Origin: Burkholderia sp. H160
GTDB lineage: Bacteria; Pseudomonadota; Gammaproteobacteria; Burkholderiales; Burkholderiaceae
Length of the DNA: 57,613 nucleotides
Direction of reading: 5' to 3'
Assembly: GCA_000173575.1 (NCBI GenBank)
Contig: ABYL01000037.1
Coordinates: 1 to 57,613 of the forward strand
In this document: positions 30,249 through 40,143 of the stretch, piece after piece
How the letters are laid out: the number at the start of each line of letters is the position of its first letter
Numbering within the stretch: position 1 is the stretch's first letter
Notes under the pieces: model-generated
What the model saw: only the letters and a program-made list of their open reading frames with translations
Database searches by the model: none
What the model was told of the DNA's origin: nothing
Translations under genes and position numbers: made by a program

Positions 30249-31553
30249 ATGCTGCCAATGCTGGGGCTGGCTACCATCGTCGTGCTGCTCGGCGCGATCC
30301 TGTCCAAACGCATGTCGCCGCTCGTCGCGCTGATCATCGTGCCGCTCGCGGCAGCGCTGCTCGGCGGCTTCGGCTTGCAGACGAGCAAATTTGTCGTCGA
30401 TGGCCTGAAGAGTCTCGCGCCCGTCGTCTGCATGTTCGTATTCGCGATCCTGTACTTCGGCACGATCACCGACGCCGGCACGCTCGACCCGATCATCGAG
30501 CGCATCCTGCGCGCGGTCGGCACGCGGCCCACGCGTATCGTGATGGGCACCACGCTGCTCGCGCTGCTGATCCACCTCGACGGCTCCGGCGCAGTCTGCT
30601 TCCTCGTCACGATTCCCGCGATGCTGCCGCTTTACGACCGCCTGAAGATGGATCGGCGCGTGCTTGCCGCGGCGGTATCGATGGCGGCCGGGATCAACTT
30701 TCTGCCGTGGACGGGGCCGATGATTCGCGCATCGGCGTCGCTGCATCTGCCGATCTCGGCGCTGTTCAATCCGCTGATTCCGGTGCAGGCGATCGGCCTC
30801 GTGTTCGTGTTCTCGATGGCGTACTGGCTCGGGCGGCGCGAGGAGAAGCGCCTTGGCCTGAGCGCGGAGAGCGGTTCCGTACCGATGCCCCAACGCGAGT
30901 TGACGCCGGAAGAGCAGGCGCTGCGCCGCCCGCGAAACTTCTGGTTCAACATCGTCTTGACGCTCGTCGTGCTGGGCACGATGGTGGTGATGGGCGAGAA
31001 GATTCCGCCGGCCATCATGTTCATGGTGGGCCTGTGCATCGCTTTGATGGTCAACTATCCGAACGTCGAGATGCAGCGCAAACGGATCGACGCGCATGCG
31101 CGCGCCGCGCTGATGATGGCCGGCATCCTGCTCGCAGCCGGCGTGTTCACGGGCGTGATGCAGGGCAGCGGCATGCTGAAGGCGATGGCGCAAGCGGCGG
31201 TCGGCTTGGTGCCGCCGGCGATGGCGAGCCATATCCCGATCGTGCTCGGCCTGCTGTCGATGCCGCTCAGCATGCTGTTCGATCCCGACTCGTTTTATTT
31301 CGGTGTACTGCCGGTGATCGCGGAAGTGGCGGGCCAGCTCGGCGTGCCCGCGGTGCACGTCGGCCAGGCCGCGTTGCTTGGACAGATGACGACCGGTTTC
31401 CCGGTCAGCCCGCTCACGCCCGCCACGTTCCTCGTGGTTGGCCTGTGCGGCATCGATCTGGCCGATCATCAAAGATTCACGTTTCCCCTGCTGTTTGGCG
31501 CGTCGGTCGTCATGACGATCGCCTGCGTCGTGCTCGGGATCTTTCCACTGTGA
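30249..31553 (+). CDS. CitMHS family citrate/organic acid transporter
   Basis: 434 residues with about 11-12 membrane segments. The CitMHS family imports citrate complexed with magnesium or calcium. Features: MLPMLGLATIVVLLGAILSKRMSPL at the start, VFAILYFGTITDAGTLDPII near residue 63, IHLDGSGAVCFLVTIPAMLPLYD near 102, and PDSFYFGVLPVIAEVA near 348. GGAGAC ribosome site. First of three cotranscribed genes; the next two are AtuA-like, so the natural substrate may be another tricarboxylate or branched organic acid. Confidence 0.9.
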   Translation: MLPMLGLATIVVLLGAILSKRMSPLVALIIVPLAAALLGGFGLQTSKFVVDGLKSLAPVVCMFVFAILYFGTITDAGTLDPIIERILRAVGTRPTRIVMGTTLLALLIHLDGSGAVCFLVTIPAMLPLYDRLKMDRRVLAAAVSMAAGINFLPWTGPMIRASASLHLPISALFNPLIPVQAIGLVFVFSMAYWLGRREEKRLGLSAESGSVPMPQRELTPEEQALRRPRNFWFNIVLTLVVLGTMVVMGEKIPPAIMFMVGLCIALMVNYPNVEMQRKRIDAHARAALMMAGILLAAGVFTGVMQGSGMLKAMAQAAVGLVPPAMASHIPIVLGLLSMPLSMLFDPDSFYFGVLPVIAEVAGQLGVPAVHVGQAALLGQMTTGFPVSPLTPATFLVVGLCGIDLADHQRFTFPLLFGASVVMTIACVVLGIFPL

Positions 31554-31578
31554 GCTTCATTCAACGGACGCAAGCAGC

Positions 31579-32937
31579 ATGACAGCCACTGAACCTCACC
31601 GTGTCGTGCGCATCGGCGCAGGCGCGGGCTATTCGGGCGACCGAATCGAACCCGCGCTCGAACTCGCCGAGCACGGCCAGCTTGACTATCTCGTGTTCGA
31701 ATGCCTTGCGGAACGCACGATCGCGATCGCGCAGCAGGCGCGCAGCAAGGACCCGGAGCTCGGCTACGACCCGCTGCTCGAAGCGCGCATGCGCGCGGTG
31801 CTGCCAGTGGCGGCGCGCAACGGCGTGCGGATCGTGTCGAACATGGGGGCGGCCAATCCGCTCGCCGCGGCGCGCAGGACCGCGCAGATCGCGGGCGAGC
31901 TGGGTCTCGGCGGCCTGAAGATTGCCGCCGTCACCGGCGACGACGTGCTCGACGTCGTGCGCGCGGGCAACTTCCACTTCGTCGAATCGGGCGAGGCGGT
32001 GGCCGCGTACGAGGACCGGCTGATTTCGGCGAATGCGTATCTCGGCGCGAGCGGGATCGTAGAGGCGCTCGCGGCCGGTGCGCAGATCGTGCTGACCGGG
32101 CGCGTTGCCGATCCGTCGCTGTTCGTCGCGCCGCTGATCCACGAATTCGGCTGGCGCATGGACGACTGGCCGTTGCTCGGCCAGGCGACGGTGATCGGCC
32201 ATCTGCTCGAATGCGCGGGCCAGATCACCGGCGGCTATTTCGCGGACCCCGGCTTCAAGGACGTGCCGAATCTCGCGCGACTCGGATTTCCGATCGCTGA
32301 AGTTGAGCGGGACGGTTCGGTGGTGATCACCAAGCTCGCGCAAAGTGGCGGACTCGTGACCGAGGCGACCTGCAAGGAGCAGTTGCTGTACGAGATTCAC
32401 GATCCGCGTCGTTATCTGCAGCCGGACGTGGTCGCCGATTTCTCACAGGTGCGCATCGCGCAGGAAGCGCCGGACCGCGTGCGCATCACTGGCGGTAGCG
32501 GCACGGAGCGGACCGCGACGCTGAAAGTGTCGGTGGCGTATTTCGACGGCTATATCGGCGAAGGGCAGATTTCATACGGCGGGCCCGGCGCGCTCGCGCG
32601 GGCGCGGCTCGCGCTCGACATCGTGCGCGAACGGCTCGCGCTGACCGGCGTACAGACGCGCGAGCTGCGCTTCGATCTGATCGGCGTGAACGCGCTGCAT
32701 GGCGACGCGGTGGCGGCCGGTCATGGCGAGCCGTACGAAGTACGCGCGCGCGTGGCGGGGCGCACGGCATCGCTCGCGGAGGCGATACGCATCGGCAACG
32801 AAGTCGAGACGCTGTATACGAACGGACCGGCGGGCGGTGGCGGCGTGACGAAGTCGACGCGCGAGGTGGTCGCGGTGCAATCGGTGCTGCTGCCGCGCGC
32901 ACATGCGACACCGGCTGTCTCGCTCGTGGAGGCTTGA
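31579..32937 (+). CDS. AtuA/DUF1446 family protein
   Basis: 452 residues. The N-terminal half matches DUF1446/AtuA: VRIGAGAGYSGDRIEPALELAEHGQLDYLVFECLAERTIA, followed by SNMGAANPLAA near residue 89. AtuA proteins are encoded in acyclic terpene utilisation clusters, but their reaction is unknown, and relatives occur with transporters of organic acids. It follows the CitMHS gene by 25 bases and is followed immediately by the small AtuA-C-like gene, so the three form one unit. Confidence 0.88.
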   Translation: MTATEPHRVVRIGAGAGYSGDRIEPALELAEHGQLDYLVFECLAERTIAIAQQARSKDPELGYDPLLEARMRAVLPVAARNGVRIVSNMGAANPLAAARRTAQIAGELGLGGLKIAAVTGDDVLDVVRAGNFHFVESGEAVAAYEDRLISANAYLGASGIVEALAAGAQIVLTGRVADPSLFVAPLIHEFGWRMDDWPLLGQATVIGHLLECAGQITGGYFADPGFKDVPNLARLGFPIAEVERDGSVVITKLAQSGGLVTEATCKEQLLYEIHDPRRYLQPDVVADFSQVRIAQEAPDRVRITGGSGTERTATLKVSVAYFDGYIGEGQISYGGPGALARARLALDIVRERLALTGVQTRELRFDLIGVNALHGDAVAAGHGEPYEVRARVAGRTASLAEAIRIGNEVETLYTNGPAGGGGVTKSTREVVAVQSVLLPRAHATPAVSLVEA

Positions 32938-32938
32938 G

Positions 32939-33244
32939 ATGAAACTACGTGAACTGGCCCATTCGCGCACCGGCGACAAGGGCAATACGCTCAATATCTC
33001 GGTGATCTGCTACGACGGGCGGCATTACGCGCGGCTGCGCGATGTGCTGACGCCCGAGCGCGTCAAGGCGCATCTTCGCGAGGTGGTGCGCGGCGAGGTG
33101 GTGCGTCATGAGTTGCCGGGCATTGCCGCGTTCAACTTCGTGCTCGGCGATGCGCTCGGCGGCGGCGTCACGCGTTCGCTCGCGCTCGATGCGCACGGCA
33201 AATCGCTGAGCTCGGCGTTGATGGATCTGGACGTGGGGGAGTGA
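32939..33244 (+). CDS. AtuA C-terminal ferredoxin-fold-like protein
   Basis: 101 residues. It matches the small domain often fused to the C-terminus of AtuA: MKLRELAHSRTGDKGNTLNISV, YARLRDVLTPERVKAH, and GGGVTRSLALDAHGKSLSSALMDLDV. Here it is a separate gene, starting two bases after the DUF1446 stop; an in-frame start 36 bases earlier lies inside the previous gene and was rejected. It probably works as a complex with the preceding protein. Confidence 0.88.
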   Translation: MKLRELAHSRTGDKGNTLNISVICYDGRHYARLRDVLTPERVKAHLREVVRGEVVRHELPGIAAFNFVLGDALGGGVTRSLALDAHGKSLSSALMDLDVGE

Positions 33245-33301
33245 GCGGGTGTTGCTGGCGGCGTTTCGTGTTGCGGGGCAATCGGTCAGCCCCGCATGCC
33301 G

Positions 33302-34012
33302 TCACACCCCGGCCTTCGTCAGCTCATGCGCGCGGCGCAGCCGCTCGCGGCTGTTGCTCAGATGCATGCGCATCGCGGCGCGCGCGTCGTCGGCGTCCTG
33401 ACGCTCGATCGCGCGATAGATCAGCAGGTGCTCGCCGAGCACGCTACGCAAAATCTCGATATGGTCGAGCTCCGCGATCTCAGCCGAACCGAGCCGTGTG
33501 CGCGGGCTGACCGAGCGGCCGAGCTGGCTCAGCACGTCGAAGAAATAACGGTTGCCGCTCGCTCGCGCGATCTGCAGATGGAACTCGATGTCGTGCGCGA
33601 GCGTGTCGGTGCTGCCGCGCTCCAGTTCCGACTCGAAGCGATCGAGCGCAATGCGAATCTGCTTGAGGTTCTGCTCGGTGCGCCGAGACGCGGCGAGCGC
33701 GGCCGCGGCCGCTTCGACGTCGATCCGGAACTCGATGATCGCCATCACGTCGAGCATGCTGGTGAGGTCGGCGGCGGGCAGTTGCATCGGCTTTTCGCCG
33801 GCGGGCGCGAGCACGAACGTGCCGATGCCGTGGCGCGTCTCGACGATGTTGGCCGCCTGCAGACGCGAAATCGCCTCACGAACCACCGAGCGGCTCACGG
33901 AGAGCTGCTTCATCATCGCGACTTCGGTGGGGATGCGGTCGCCTGGCCTCAGCGCGCCGCGTCGAATTTCATCGGAAAGGGTGGCCACCACCTTCTCAGT
34001 TAGGCTGCTCAT
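33302..34012 (-). CDS. GntR/FadR-type regulator
   Basis: 236 residues from the ATG at 34012. The N-terminal winged helix is LTEKVVATLSDEIRRGALRPGDRIPTEVAMMKQLSVSRSVVREAISRL; the C-terminal FCD domain contains the metal/ligand residues (FRIDVEAAAAAL, DIEFHLQIARAS, HLLIYRAIE). An open frame extends to 34390 but has no family resemblance. It is divergent from the transporter-glucarate dehydratase pair and probably represses it until an aldarate is present. Confidence 0.92.
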   Translation of the reverse strand: MSSLTEKVVATLSDEIRRGALRPGDRIPTEVAMMKQLSVSRSVVREAISRLQAANIVETRHGIGTFVLAPAGEKPMQLPAADLTSMLDVMAIIEFRIDVEAAAAALAASRRTEQNLKQIRIALDRFESELERGSTDTLAHDIEFHLQIARASGNRYFFDVLSQLGRSVSPRTRLGSAEIAELDHIEILRSVLGEHLLIYRAIERQDADDARAAMRMHLSNSRERLRRAHELTKAGV

Positions 34013-34393
34013 TTTTGTGGCTGGTTGACTGGTCCTGCAAAGTATCGCACAGGACTTTACTGGATTCTGCCGCGTTCGGTGGCATTGGCGCGGGCTATTG
34101 TTGCGCGCGGGTACGCGGCGTGGCGGGGTTGAGGCGGCTTGGAAATTAAAGACATCAGACGTCTTAGTTCGAATGGAACCGCAACTCGGGCAAGACGGGC
34201 AGAGAGCGGTGAATCCGCATAGTTGCCGGGAGTCTATCGGAGTTTGCAGGGTAAACACCCGGTTGGTTTTGACAAAAACAACAAGGTAGACTGTCGTCAG
34301 ACAACGTATCAGGCGTAGGGTAAGGTGTTGCACCCAGGCGAATGCGCCGCGTTGCGCTCGACTAGGCCACGTGGCCGACAGGGGACCCATATC
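34013..34393. promoter_or_regulatory. divergent control region of the glucarate genes with GntR-like sites
   Basis: No gene. CATCAGACGTCT occurs at 34153-34164, and TGTCGTCAGACA (TGTC and GACA as arms) at 34292-34303. Both share the TCAGAC core. The 12-mer recurs exactly at 37327-37338 after gudD. These are candidate binding sites for the FadR-type regulator. Confidence 0.55.
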
Positions 34394-35725
34394 TTGACAT
34401 CAGTTCTGACCACCGCGCTCGACCCGCTGGAATCGGCGGTCTCGAAGGTGAAGCGCAACGTGCTGCCGCTTTTCCTGATCATGTTCATCGCGAACTATAT
34501 CGACCGCGTGAACATCGGCTTCGTCAACGCGCACATGAAGACCGATCTCGGCATCGGCGCGGCCGCTTATGGGCTCGGCAGCGGTCTGTTCTTTATCGGC
34601 TACGCGCTGTTCGAAGTGCCGTCGAACGTGCTGATGCAGAAGTTCGGCGCGCGCGCGTGGCTCACGCGCATCATGGGCACGTGGGGGCTCGTGGCGGGCG
34701 CGATGGCGTTCGTGTGGAACGACACGTCTTTCTACGTGCTGCGTTTCCTGCTCGGTTTCGCCGAGGCGGGCTTCTTTCCCGGCGTCGTCTATTACTTCAC
34801 GCAGTGGCTGCCGCAAAAAGAACGCGGCAAGGCGATGGCGATCTTTCTGTCCGGCTCGGCGATCGCGTCGGTGCTGTCCGGTCCGATCACCGGCTCGCTG
34901 CTGTCGATTCGCGGCCTCGGTCTGCAAGGCTGGCAGTGGATGTTCCTGATCGAAGGCGGGTTCTCGATCGTGCTGTGCGCCGTGAGCTGGCTGATGCTGA
35001 AGTCGCACATCCGCGACGCGCACTGGCTCACCGCCGAAGAACAGCGCGTGCTCGAACAATCGATCGCGGCCGAGCAGGTGGCGCGCGAAGCGCAAGGCGG
35101 CGCGCATCTGCCGGCGATGAAGCTGCTGAAGGACCCGCAGATCGCGCTGTTCTGCTTCCTGTACTTCGCGATCCAGCTGACGATCTACGCGGCCACTTTC
35201 TGGCTGCCGACCATCATCCGCAAGATGGGCGGCCTGTCCGACTTCGAGGTCGGCATGTTCAACGCGATTCCGTGGCTGATCTCGATGGTCGCGATGTACG
35301 GCTTCGCGGTCGTGTCGGCGAAATGGCGTCATCAGCAGGGCTGGCTCGCGGTCGCGCTCGTCATTGCGGCGGTTGGCCTGTTCGCGTCGACCTCGGGCAA
35401 CCCGGTGTTCTCGTTCGTCGCGATCTGCTTCTCGGCGATCGGCTTCAAGGCCGCGTCGTCGCTGTTCTGGCCGATTCCGCAGGGCTACCTCGATGCGCGC
35501 GTCGCCGCCGGTGTGCTCGCGCTGATCAACTCGCTCGGCAACCTCGGCGGCTTCTTCGCGCCGGCCACCTTCGGCTATCTGCAGCAGCACACCGGTTCGA
35601 TCACGGGCGGGCTGTACGGTCTCGGCGTCGCGTCGCTGCTCGCGGCGGCGGCCGGCTTCCTGACGCGCAACAAGCCCGGCAATCGCGAACCGTTGCCCGA
35701 GTCGTTGCGCGGCAACGCGCATTGA
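34394..35725 (+). CDS. gudP: ACS-family MFS transporter, probable glucarate/galactarate uptake
   Basis: 443 residues from a TTG start with GGGGA 9 bases upstream; no ATG lies nearby in this frame. About 12 membrane segments of the anion:cation symporter family: IANYIDRVNIGFVNAHM near residue 30, FEVPSNVLMQKFGARAWLTRIM near 76, and FLLGFAEAGFFPGVVYYFTQWLPQKERGKAMA near 119. Relatives carry glucarate, galactarate or tartrate with protons. It sits 99 bases before glucarate dehydratase and opposite a GntR regulator, which supports aldarate uptake. Confidence 0.87.
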   Translation: MTSVLTTALDPLESAVSKVKRNVLPLFLIMFIANYIDRVNIGFVNAHMKTDLGIGAAAYGLGSGLFFIGYALFEVPSNVLMQKFGARAWLTRIMGTWGLVAGAMAFVWNDTSFYVLRFLLGFAEAGFFPGVVYYFTQWLPQKERGKAMAIFLSGSAIASVLSGPITGSLLSIRGLGLQGWQWMFLIEGGFSIVLCAVSWLMLKSHIRDAHWLTAEEQRVLEQSIAAEQVAREAQGGAHLPAMKLLKDPQIALFCFLYFAIQLTIYAATFWLPTIIRKMGGLSDFEVGMFNAIPWLISMVAMYGFAVVSAKWRHQQGWLAVALVIAAVGLFASTSGNPVFSFVAICFSAIGFKAASSLFWPIPQGYLDARVAAGVLALINSLGNLGGFFAPATFGYLQQHTGSITGGLYGLGVASLLAAAAGFLTRNKPGNREPLPESLRGNAH

Positions 35726-35824
35726 CTACACTGACTTCGAGTTTTCATCCGGTCCGGTCGAACGCGCACGCAGTGCGCGGCGGCTTCCGCCGGCCGGCTT
35801 ACTTTACGCACAGGTGCTTTTCCC

Positions 35825-37174
35825 ATGTCCACCAAACCTACCGAACCGAACGCCACGCCGATCGTCACCGAACTGCGGGTCGTGCCCGTCGCTGGCCGCG
35901 ACAGCATGCTGATGAACCTGAGCGGCGCGCATGGTCCGTTCTTCACGCGTAACGTGGTGATCCTGCGCGACAGCGCGGGTCATACCGGCGTAGGCGAAGT
36001 GCCGGGCGGCGAGAACATCCGCAAGACGATCGACGACGCGCGGCCGTTCGTGGTCGGTCAGTCGATCGGCAATCTGCAGGCGATCCTGAACAAGGTGCGT
36101 ACGCAGTTCGCCGATCGCGATGCCGGTGGCCGTGGCCTGCAGACCTTCGATCTGCGCACGACGATTCACGCGGTGACCGCGCTCGAAGCCGCACTGCTCG
36201 ACCTGCTCGGCCAGCATCTCGGCGTGCCGGTCGCGGCCCTGCTCGGCGAAGGCCAGCAGCGCGACGAAGTGGAAATGCTCGGCTACCTGTTCTATGTCGG
36301 CGATCGCAACAAGACTGATTTGCCGTATGCGAACAACACCGGCGCGCGTGACGACTGGGAGCGTGTGCGCACCGAAGAGGCGATGACGCCCGAAGCGGTC
36401 GTGCGTCTTGCCGAAGCCGCGAAGGCGCGCTATGGCTTCAACGACTTCAAGCTGAAGGGCGGCGTGCTGCCAGGCGACGCCGAGATCGAAGCCGTCACGG
36501 CACTGGCCGAGCGCTTCCCCGAAGCGCGCGTGACGCTCGATCCGAACGGCGCATGGTCGCTCGCGGAAGCGGTCCGCCTGTGCCGTGACCAGCACGACGT
36601 GCTCGCGTACGCGGAAGATCCGTGCGGCGCGGAGAACGGCTACTCGGGCCGCGAAGTGATGGCCGAGTTCCGCCGCGCCACTGGCCTGCCGACGGCGACC
36701 AACATGATCGCGACCGACTGGCGTCAGATGGGCCACGCAATCCAGCTGCAATCGGTCGACATTCCGCTCGCCGATCCGCATTTCTGGACCATGCAGGGCT
36801 CGGTGCGCGTCGCGCAGATGTGCAACGACTGGGGCCTCACGTGGGGTTCGCATTCGAACAACCACTTCGACATTTCGCTCGCGATGTTCACGCACGTCGC
36901 GGCGGCGGCACCGGGCAAGATCACCGCGATCGACACGCACTGGATCTGGCAGGACGGTCAGTTCCTGACGCAAGATCCGCTGCAGATTGTCGGCGGCAAG
37001 GTCAAGGTGCCGCAGAAGCCGGGTCTCGGCGTCGAACTCGATATGGACGCGCTCGAAAGAGCACATGCGCTGTATCAGCAGCACGGCCTCGGCGCGCGCG
37101 ATGACGGCGCGGCCATGCAGTATCTGATTCCGAACTGGAAGTTCGATAACAAGCGTCCGTGCCTCGTGCGTTAA
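35825..37174 (+). CDS. gudD: glucarate dehydratase
   Basis: 449 residues, enolase superfamily. It removes water from D-glucarate (and L-idarate) to give 5-keto-4-deoxyglucarate. Typical marks: [25 protein letters not shown] near residue 38, catalytic Lys in FKLKGG near 207, metal Asp in TLDPNGAW near 237, AEDPCG near 262, NMIATDW near 291, and the His-containing [11 protein letters not shown] near 340. Full length for the family. It is followed by a strong terminator. The next steps of the pathway are not in this window. Confidence 0.95.
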   Translation: MSTKPTEPNATPIVTELRVVPVAGRDSMLMNLSGAHGPFFTRNVVILRDSAGHTGVGEVPGGENIRKTIDDARPFVVGQSIGNLQAILNKVRTQFADRDAGGRGLQTFDLRTTIHAVTALEAALLDLLGQHLGVPVAALLGEGQQRDEVEMLGYLFYVGDRNKTDLPYANNTGARDDWERVRTEEAMTPEAVVRLAEAAKARYGFNDFKLKGGVLPGDAEIEAVTALAERFPEARVTLDPNGAWSLAEAVRLCRDQHDVLAYAEDPCGAENGYSGREVMAEFRRATGLPTATNMIATDWRQMGHAIQLQSVDIPLADPHFWTMQGSVRVAQMCNDWGLTWGSHSNNHFDISLAMFTHVAAAAPGKITAIDTHWIWQDGQFLTQDPLQIVGGKVKVPQKPGLGVELDMDALERAHALYQQHGLGARDDGAAMQYLIPNWKFDNKRPCLVR

Positions 37175-37196
37175 GGGCGATTTGACCTAAATGGAA

Positions 37197-37239
37197 AGCC
37201 TGGCGGGCCGCACAACAGTGCGGTCCGCCAGGCTTTTTT
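37197..37239 (+). terminator. rho-independent terminator after gudD
   Basis: 17-base stem with one G-T wobble (37197-37213 with 37218-37234), 4-base loop AACA and then a run of T. It ends the glucarate transcript. Confidence 0.95.
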
Positions 37240-37644
37240 GTTTTGTATTGGCGTGCGTATCCAGATGGCTCTGGAAAGCCCGGCACAACCTGCCTCGATC
37301 TCTGGATTGTCAGATCGCGAACATGTCATCAGACGTCTGTGCATTGGTATAAGTTATTGTTTTTATTGGCGCCACGTAAACCCTAGTCGTCCGATGACAG
37401 ATTTGGCTTTACGATGCATTAACTGGAAAGCACATCGTGTCTTCGTCTTGATCCAGGCTTCCAATTCGACGTTCGGGTGAACGTTGAGAGACGAAAAGCT
37501 TCCAGTCGCGCCTGGGTGTTTTGTTGGAGTCGAGGCTGGCGAAACAACTGGTTCAGTACTGGCAATTGATTAAACAGTAGTCCTTCACATTAGAGCGACC
37601 AATGCGCGTCGCGCATTTGTGCATATAACAATTGAGGAAAGACA
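37240..37644. other. intergenic region between gudD and the GH3 gene
   Basis: No supported gene. It contains the 12-mer CATCAGACGTCT at 37327-37338, shared with the gudP control region, and is less GC-rich than its surroundings. The GH3 promoter must lie here. Confidence 0.5.
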
Positions 37645-40056
37645 ATGTCTGTGAAATTCGTTCAGAGGAGAGCGGCCGCTGCCGCAAGTATCGCGTTCGT
37701 TCTGGCGGGCTGCGGTGGAAGCGATAGTCCCAACACAGCGAATTCAACCCCAGCCACGACGCAAACATCCGCCATGCCATGGATGAATACGTCACTTTCT
37801 CCCGAGGCACGCGCGGCACTGCTAGTTCCCGCAATGACACTTGCCGATAAGGAAGAGCAATTGACCGGTTCAAATCCAGGCATCCTGCCTGAATTGCCGC
37901 AGTGCTACGGCGCCCGGCACATTCTCGGGCTGGCGAAGTACGCTATTCCGACGCTGCGGATTACCAATGGACCTGTCGGTATCGGCCAGAATGACTGCGT
38001 TTCTACTTCCGTCACAGGCTACGCCGCTTATTCCAACTCCAGTTCCGCCAAGGCGACCGCCCTCCCGTCGGCAATTGCGATGGCGTCCTCGTTCGATCCT
38101 TCCGTAGCGACCCAGTTTGGCAACGTGGTCGGTGTCGAAGGAGGAAATCTCGCTCTACACGTGTTCGAAGCACCTGGTATGAACCTGGCGAGATTGCCCG
38201 TGGGTGGGCGCAACTTTGAGTACATGGGCGAGGATCCGTATCTGACCGGGACGATGGGTGTTGCCGAAATCCAGGCCGTGCAAGCCCACGGGATGATTGC
38301 AATGGCCAAGCACCTGGTGGCGAATGAACAGGAAACGAATCGCATGACGATTCAGGAGAACGTGGATGATCAAACGTTGCACGAACTCTATTTGCTGCCG
38401 TTCGAGATGGCGGTGAAATCAGGCAACGTTGGCGCCGTCATGTGTTCGTACAACTCGGTGAATGGCTTTTCGATGTGCGAGCAGAAGCACATTCTCTCCG
38501 ATGTCCTGCGCGCACAATGGGGCTTCAAAGGCTACGTGCAGTCTGACTTCTTTGCGGCGCATAGCACCGCGCCGACCCTGCTGGCGGGCATGGACAACGA
38601 GATGCCGCTTCCGCAGAACTGGTCCCCGGCGAACCTGAATGCGGCTTTGGCCTCGGGGCAGATTCAGACCTCGGATATCGACAATGCGCTGTTGCGCCGA
38701 TATACGCAGATGTTCCGCGCGGGTATTTTCGATCGGCCTATTGCGCAGACCGCTATCAATGCAACGGCTGACGGTACGGTCGCGAAGCAGATTGGCGAGC
38801 AGTCGGCCGTGCTGCTGCAGAACAACGGGACTTTACCGCTCAAAAAGACGGTTCAAAACGTCCTCGTGGTCGGTAAAACGACTCAGGTCTACGCTCAGCA
38901 AGCTGTTGCTGGTGGCAGTTCGGTCGGCAACCCGATGGGTTCGGGCGGTGGAAGTTCCGACGTCGCCGCTTTGTATACCGTTACGCCGGTGCAGGGCATA
39001 AAAGACACGCTGACCAATCTCGGCAATACCAGCGTTCAGGTTCATTTGGCTCTGGTGGACGATAACAATTCGACGGCCACGATCGACGGTGCGGCGGCAT
39101 CCATCTCCGACGTGAAGACAGCCGCGACCGGTGCCGACGCAGTGATCTTCATGGCCGGTTCCATGTCGGAGGAAGGCGCGGACCAGGCGACATTCACGGA
39201 CTCGACGGGCCTCACGCTCGATACCGGCAAGTACCTCAATACGCTCGACTGGTATGCGCCGAAGTCCAGTTCGATTACGACCTCGAGTTCCGCGAAAAAC
39301 AGCAACACGCTCGCGTTACTGCAGACCATCGTCGCGGCCAATAGCAACACCGTGCTCGTTCTGAAGGACAGTGCCGCCGAAGCGCTGGATTCCTCGATCC
39401 TGACCGGAGGGACATCCGCCGCGAGCGCGATTCTCGAGACCTGGTTCCCCGGCGAGGAAGACGGGCACATCGTCGCGGATCTGCTGTGGGGTGTCGCGAA
39501 TCCGTCCGGCAAGCTCCCTGTGACGTTCCCGCAGGTCGGCCAGGGCTTTATGGATTCGATTACGCCTTACCAATACCCGGGTGTGTCGATCAACGGAAGC
39601 GCGACGGTGACCTACTCTGAAGCGCTCAATGTCGGCTATCGCTGGTATGACGCGATGGGTAAAACTCCGGCATTCCCGTTCGGTTTTGGTCTCTCCTACA
39701 CGACCTTCACGATCACAAACCCGACCGTCAGTACTGGAGCAAACGGCACTTACGCGGTCAGTGCGGTTGTGAAAAACACCGGTTCCGTAGCGGGCGCCGA
39801 AGTTCCACAGGTGTACATCGCGCTGCCGTCCTCGGCGGGAGAACCGCCCAAGCGTCTGGTGGGATTCCAGAAGGTTAGTCTGAATGCAGGCGGAACCCAA
39901 ACGGTGTCGATCACCATCGATCCCGCCGCGCCGAATCATCCGCTCAGCAAATGGAATAAAGATTCGCAGCAGTGGACGACCCCGACCGGTTCCTACTCGG
40001 TGTATATCGGGAACTCGTCACGCAGCCTGACTCTTGCGGGAACCATTACCCAATAA
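37645..40056 (+). CDS. family 3 glycoside hydrolase lipoprotein (beta-glucosidase-like)
   Basis: 803 residues. Lipoprotein signal with lipobox VLAGC (Cys23), so probably anchored in the outer membrane or periplasm. The N-terminal GH3 barrel shows LRITNGPVGIG near residue 106, FEAPGMNLARLPVGGRNFEYMGEDPYLTG near 175, AKHLVANEQETNR near 220, and nucleophile Asp301 in GYVQSDFF. The alpha/beta sandwich domain follows, and a fibronectin-III-like domain ends the protein from about residue 690. Such enzymes release glucose or other sugars from beta-glycosides. GAGGAA ribosome site. Codon use is less GC-biased than in neighbouring genes, which hints at transfer. Confidence 0.92.
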   Translation: MSVKFVQRRAAAAASIAFVLAGCGGSDSPNTANSTPATTQTSAMPWMNTSLSPEARAALLVPAMTLADKEEQLTGSNPGILPELPQCYGARHILGLAKYAIPTLRITNGPVGIGQNDCVSTSVTGYAAYSNSSSAKATALPSAIAMASSFDPSVATQFGNVVGVEGGNLALHVFEAPGMNLARLPVGGRNFEYMGEDPYLTGTMGVAEIQAVQAHGMIAMAKHLVANEQETNRMTIQENVDDQTLHELYLLPFEMAVKSGNVGAVMCSYNSVNGFSMCEQKHILSDVLRAQWGFKGYVQSDFFAAHSTAPTLLAGMDNEMPLPQNWSPANLNAALASGQIQTSDIDNALLRRYTQMFRAGIFDRPIAQTAINATADGTVAKQIGEQSAVLLQNNGTLPLKKTVQNVLVVGKTTQVYAQQAVAGGSSVGNPMGSGGGSSDVAALYTVTPVQGIKDTLTNLGNTSVQVHLALVDDNNSTATIDGAAASISDVKTAATGADAVIFMAGSMSEEGADQATFTDSTGLTLDTGKYLNTLDWYAPKSSSITTSSSAKNSNTLALLQTIVAANSNTVLVLKDSAAEALDSSILTGGTSAASAILETWFPGEEDGHIVADLLWGVANPSGKLPVTFPQVGQGFMDSITPYQYPGVSINGSATVTYSEALNVGYRWYDAMGKTPAFPFGFGLSYTTFTITNPTVSTGANGTYAVSAVVKNTGSVAGAEVPQVYIALPSSAGEPPKRLVGFQKVSLNAGGTQTVSITIDPAAPNHPLSKWNKDSQQWTTPTGSYSVYIGNSSRSLTLAGTITQ

Positions 40057-40075
40057 AGTCGCGTAAGTCGCCGGA

Positions 40076-40104
40076 GTCTGATCAGGTCCGATCCCTGATC
40101 AGAC
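40076..40104. terminator. hairpin between GH3 and ppiC-like genes
   Basis: Perfect 11-base stem GTCTGATCAGG (40076-40086) with 40094-40104, loop of 7. No T run follows, so it may weaken read-through or stabilise mRNA rather than stop transcription fully. Confidence 0.45.
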
Positions 40105-40143
40105 CTGGCGTCACACATTGAACCAACGTAAGTGGTCCGCTTA

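Noticed and set aside
37553-37873. 106-codon minus-strand frame at the start of the GH3 gene
   Set aside because: Opposite a lipoprotein signal with good ribosome site; no family resemblance.
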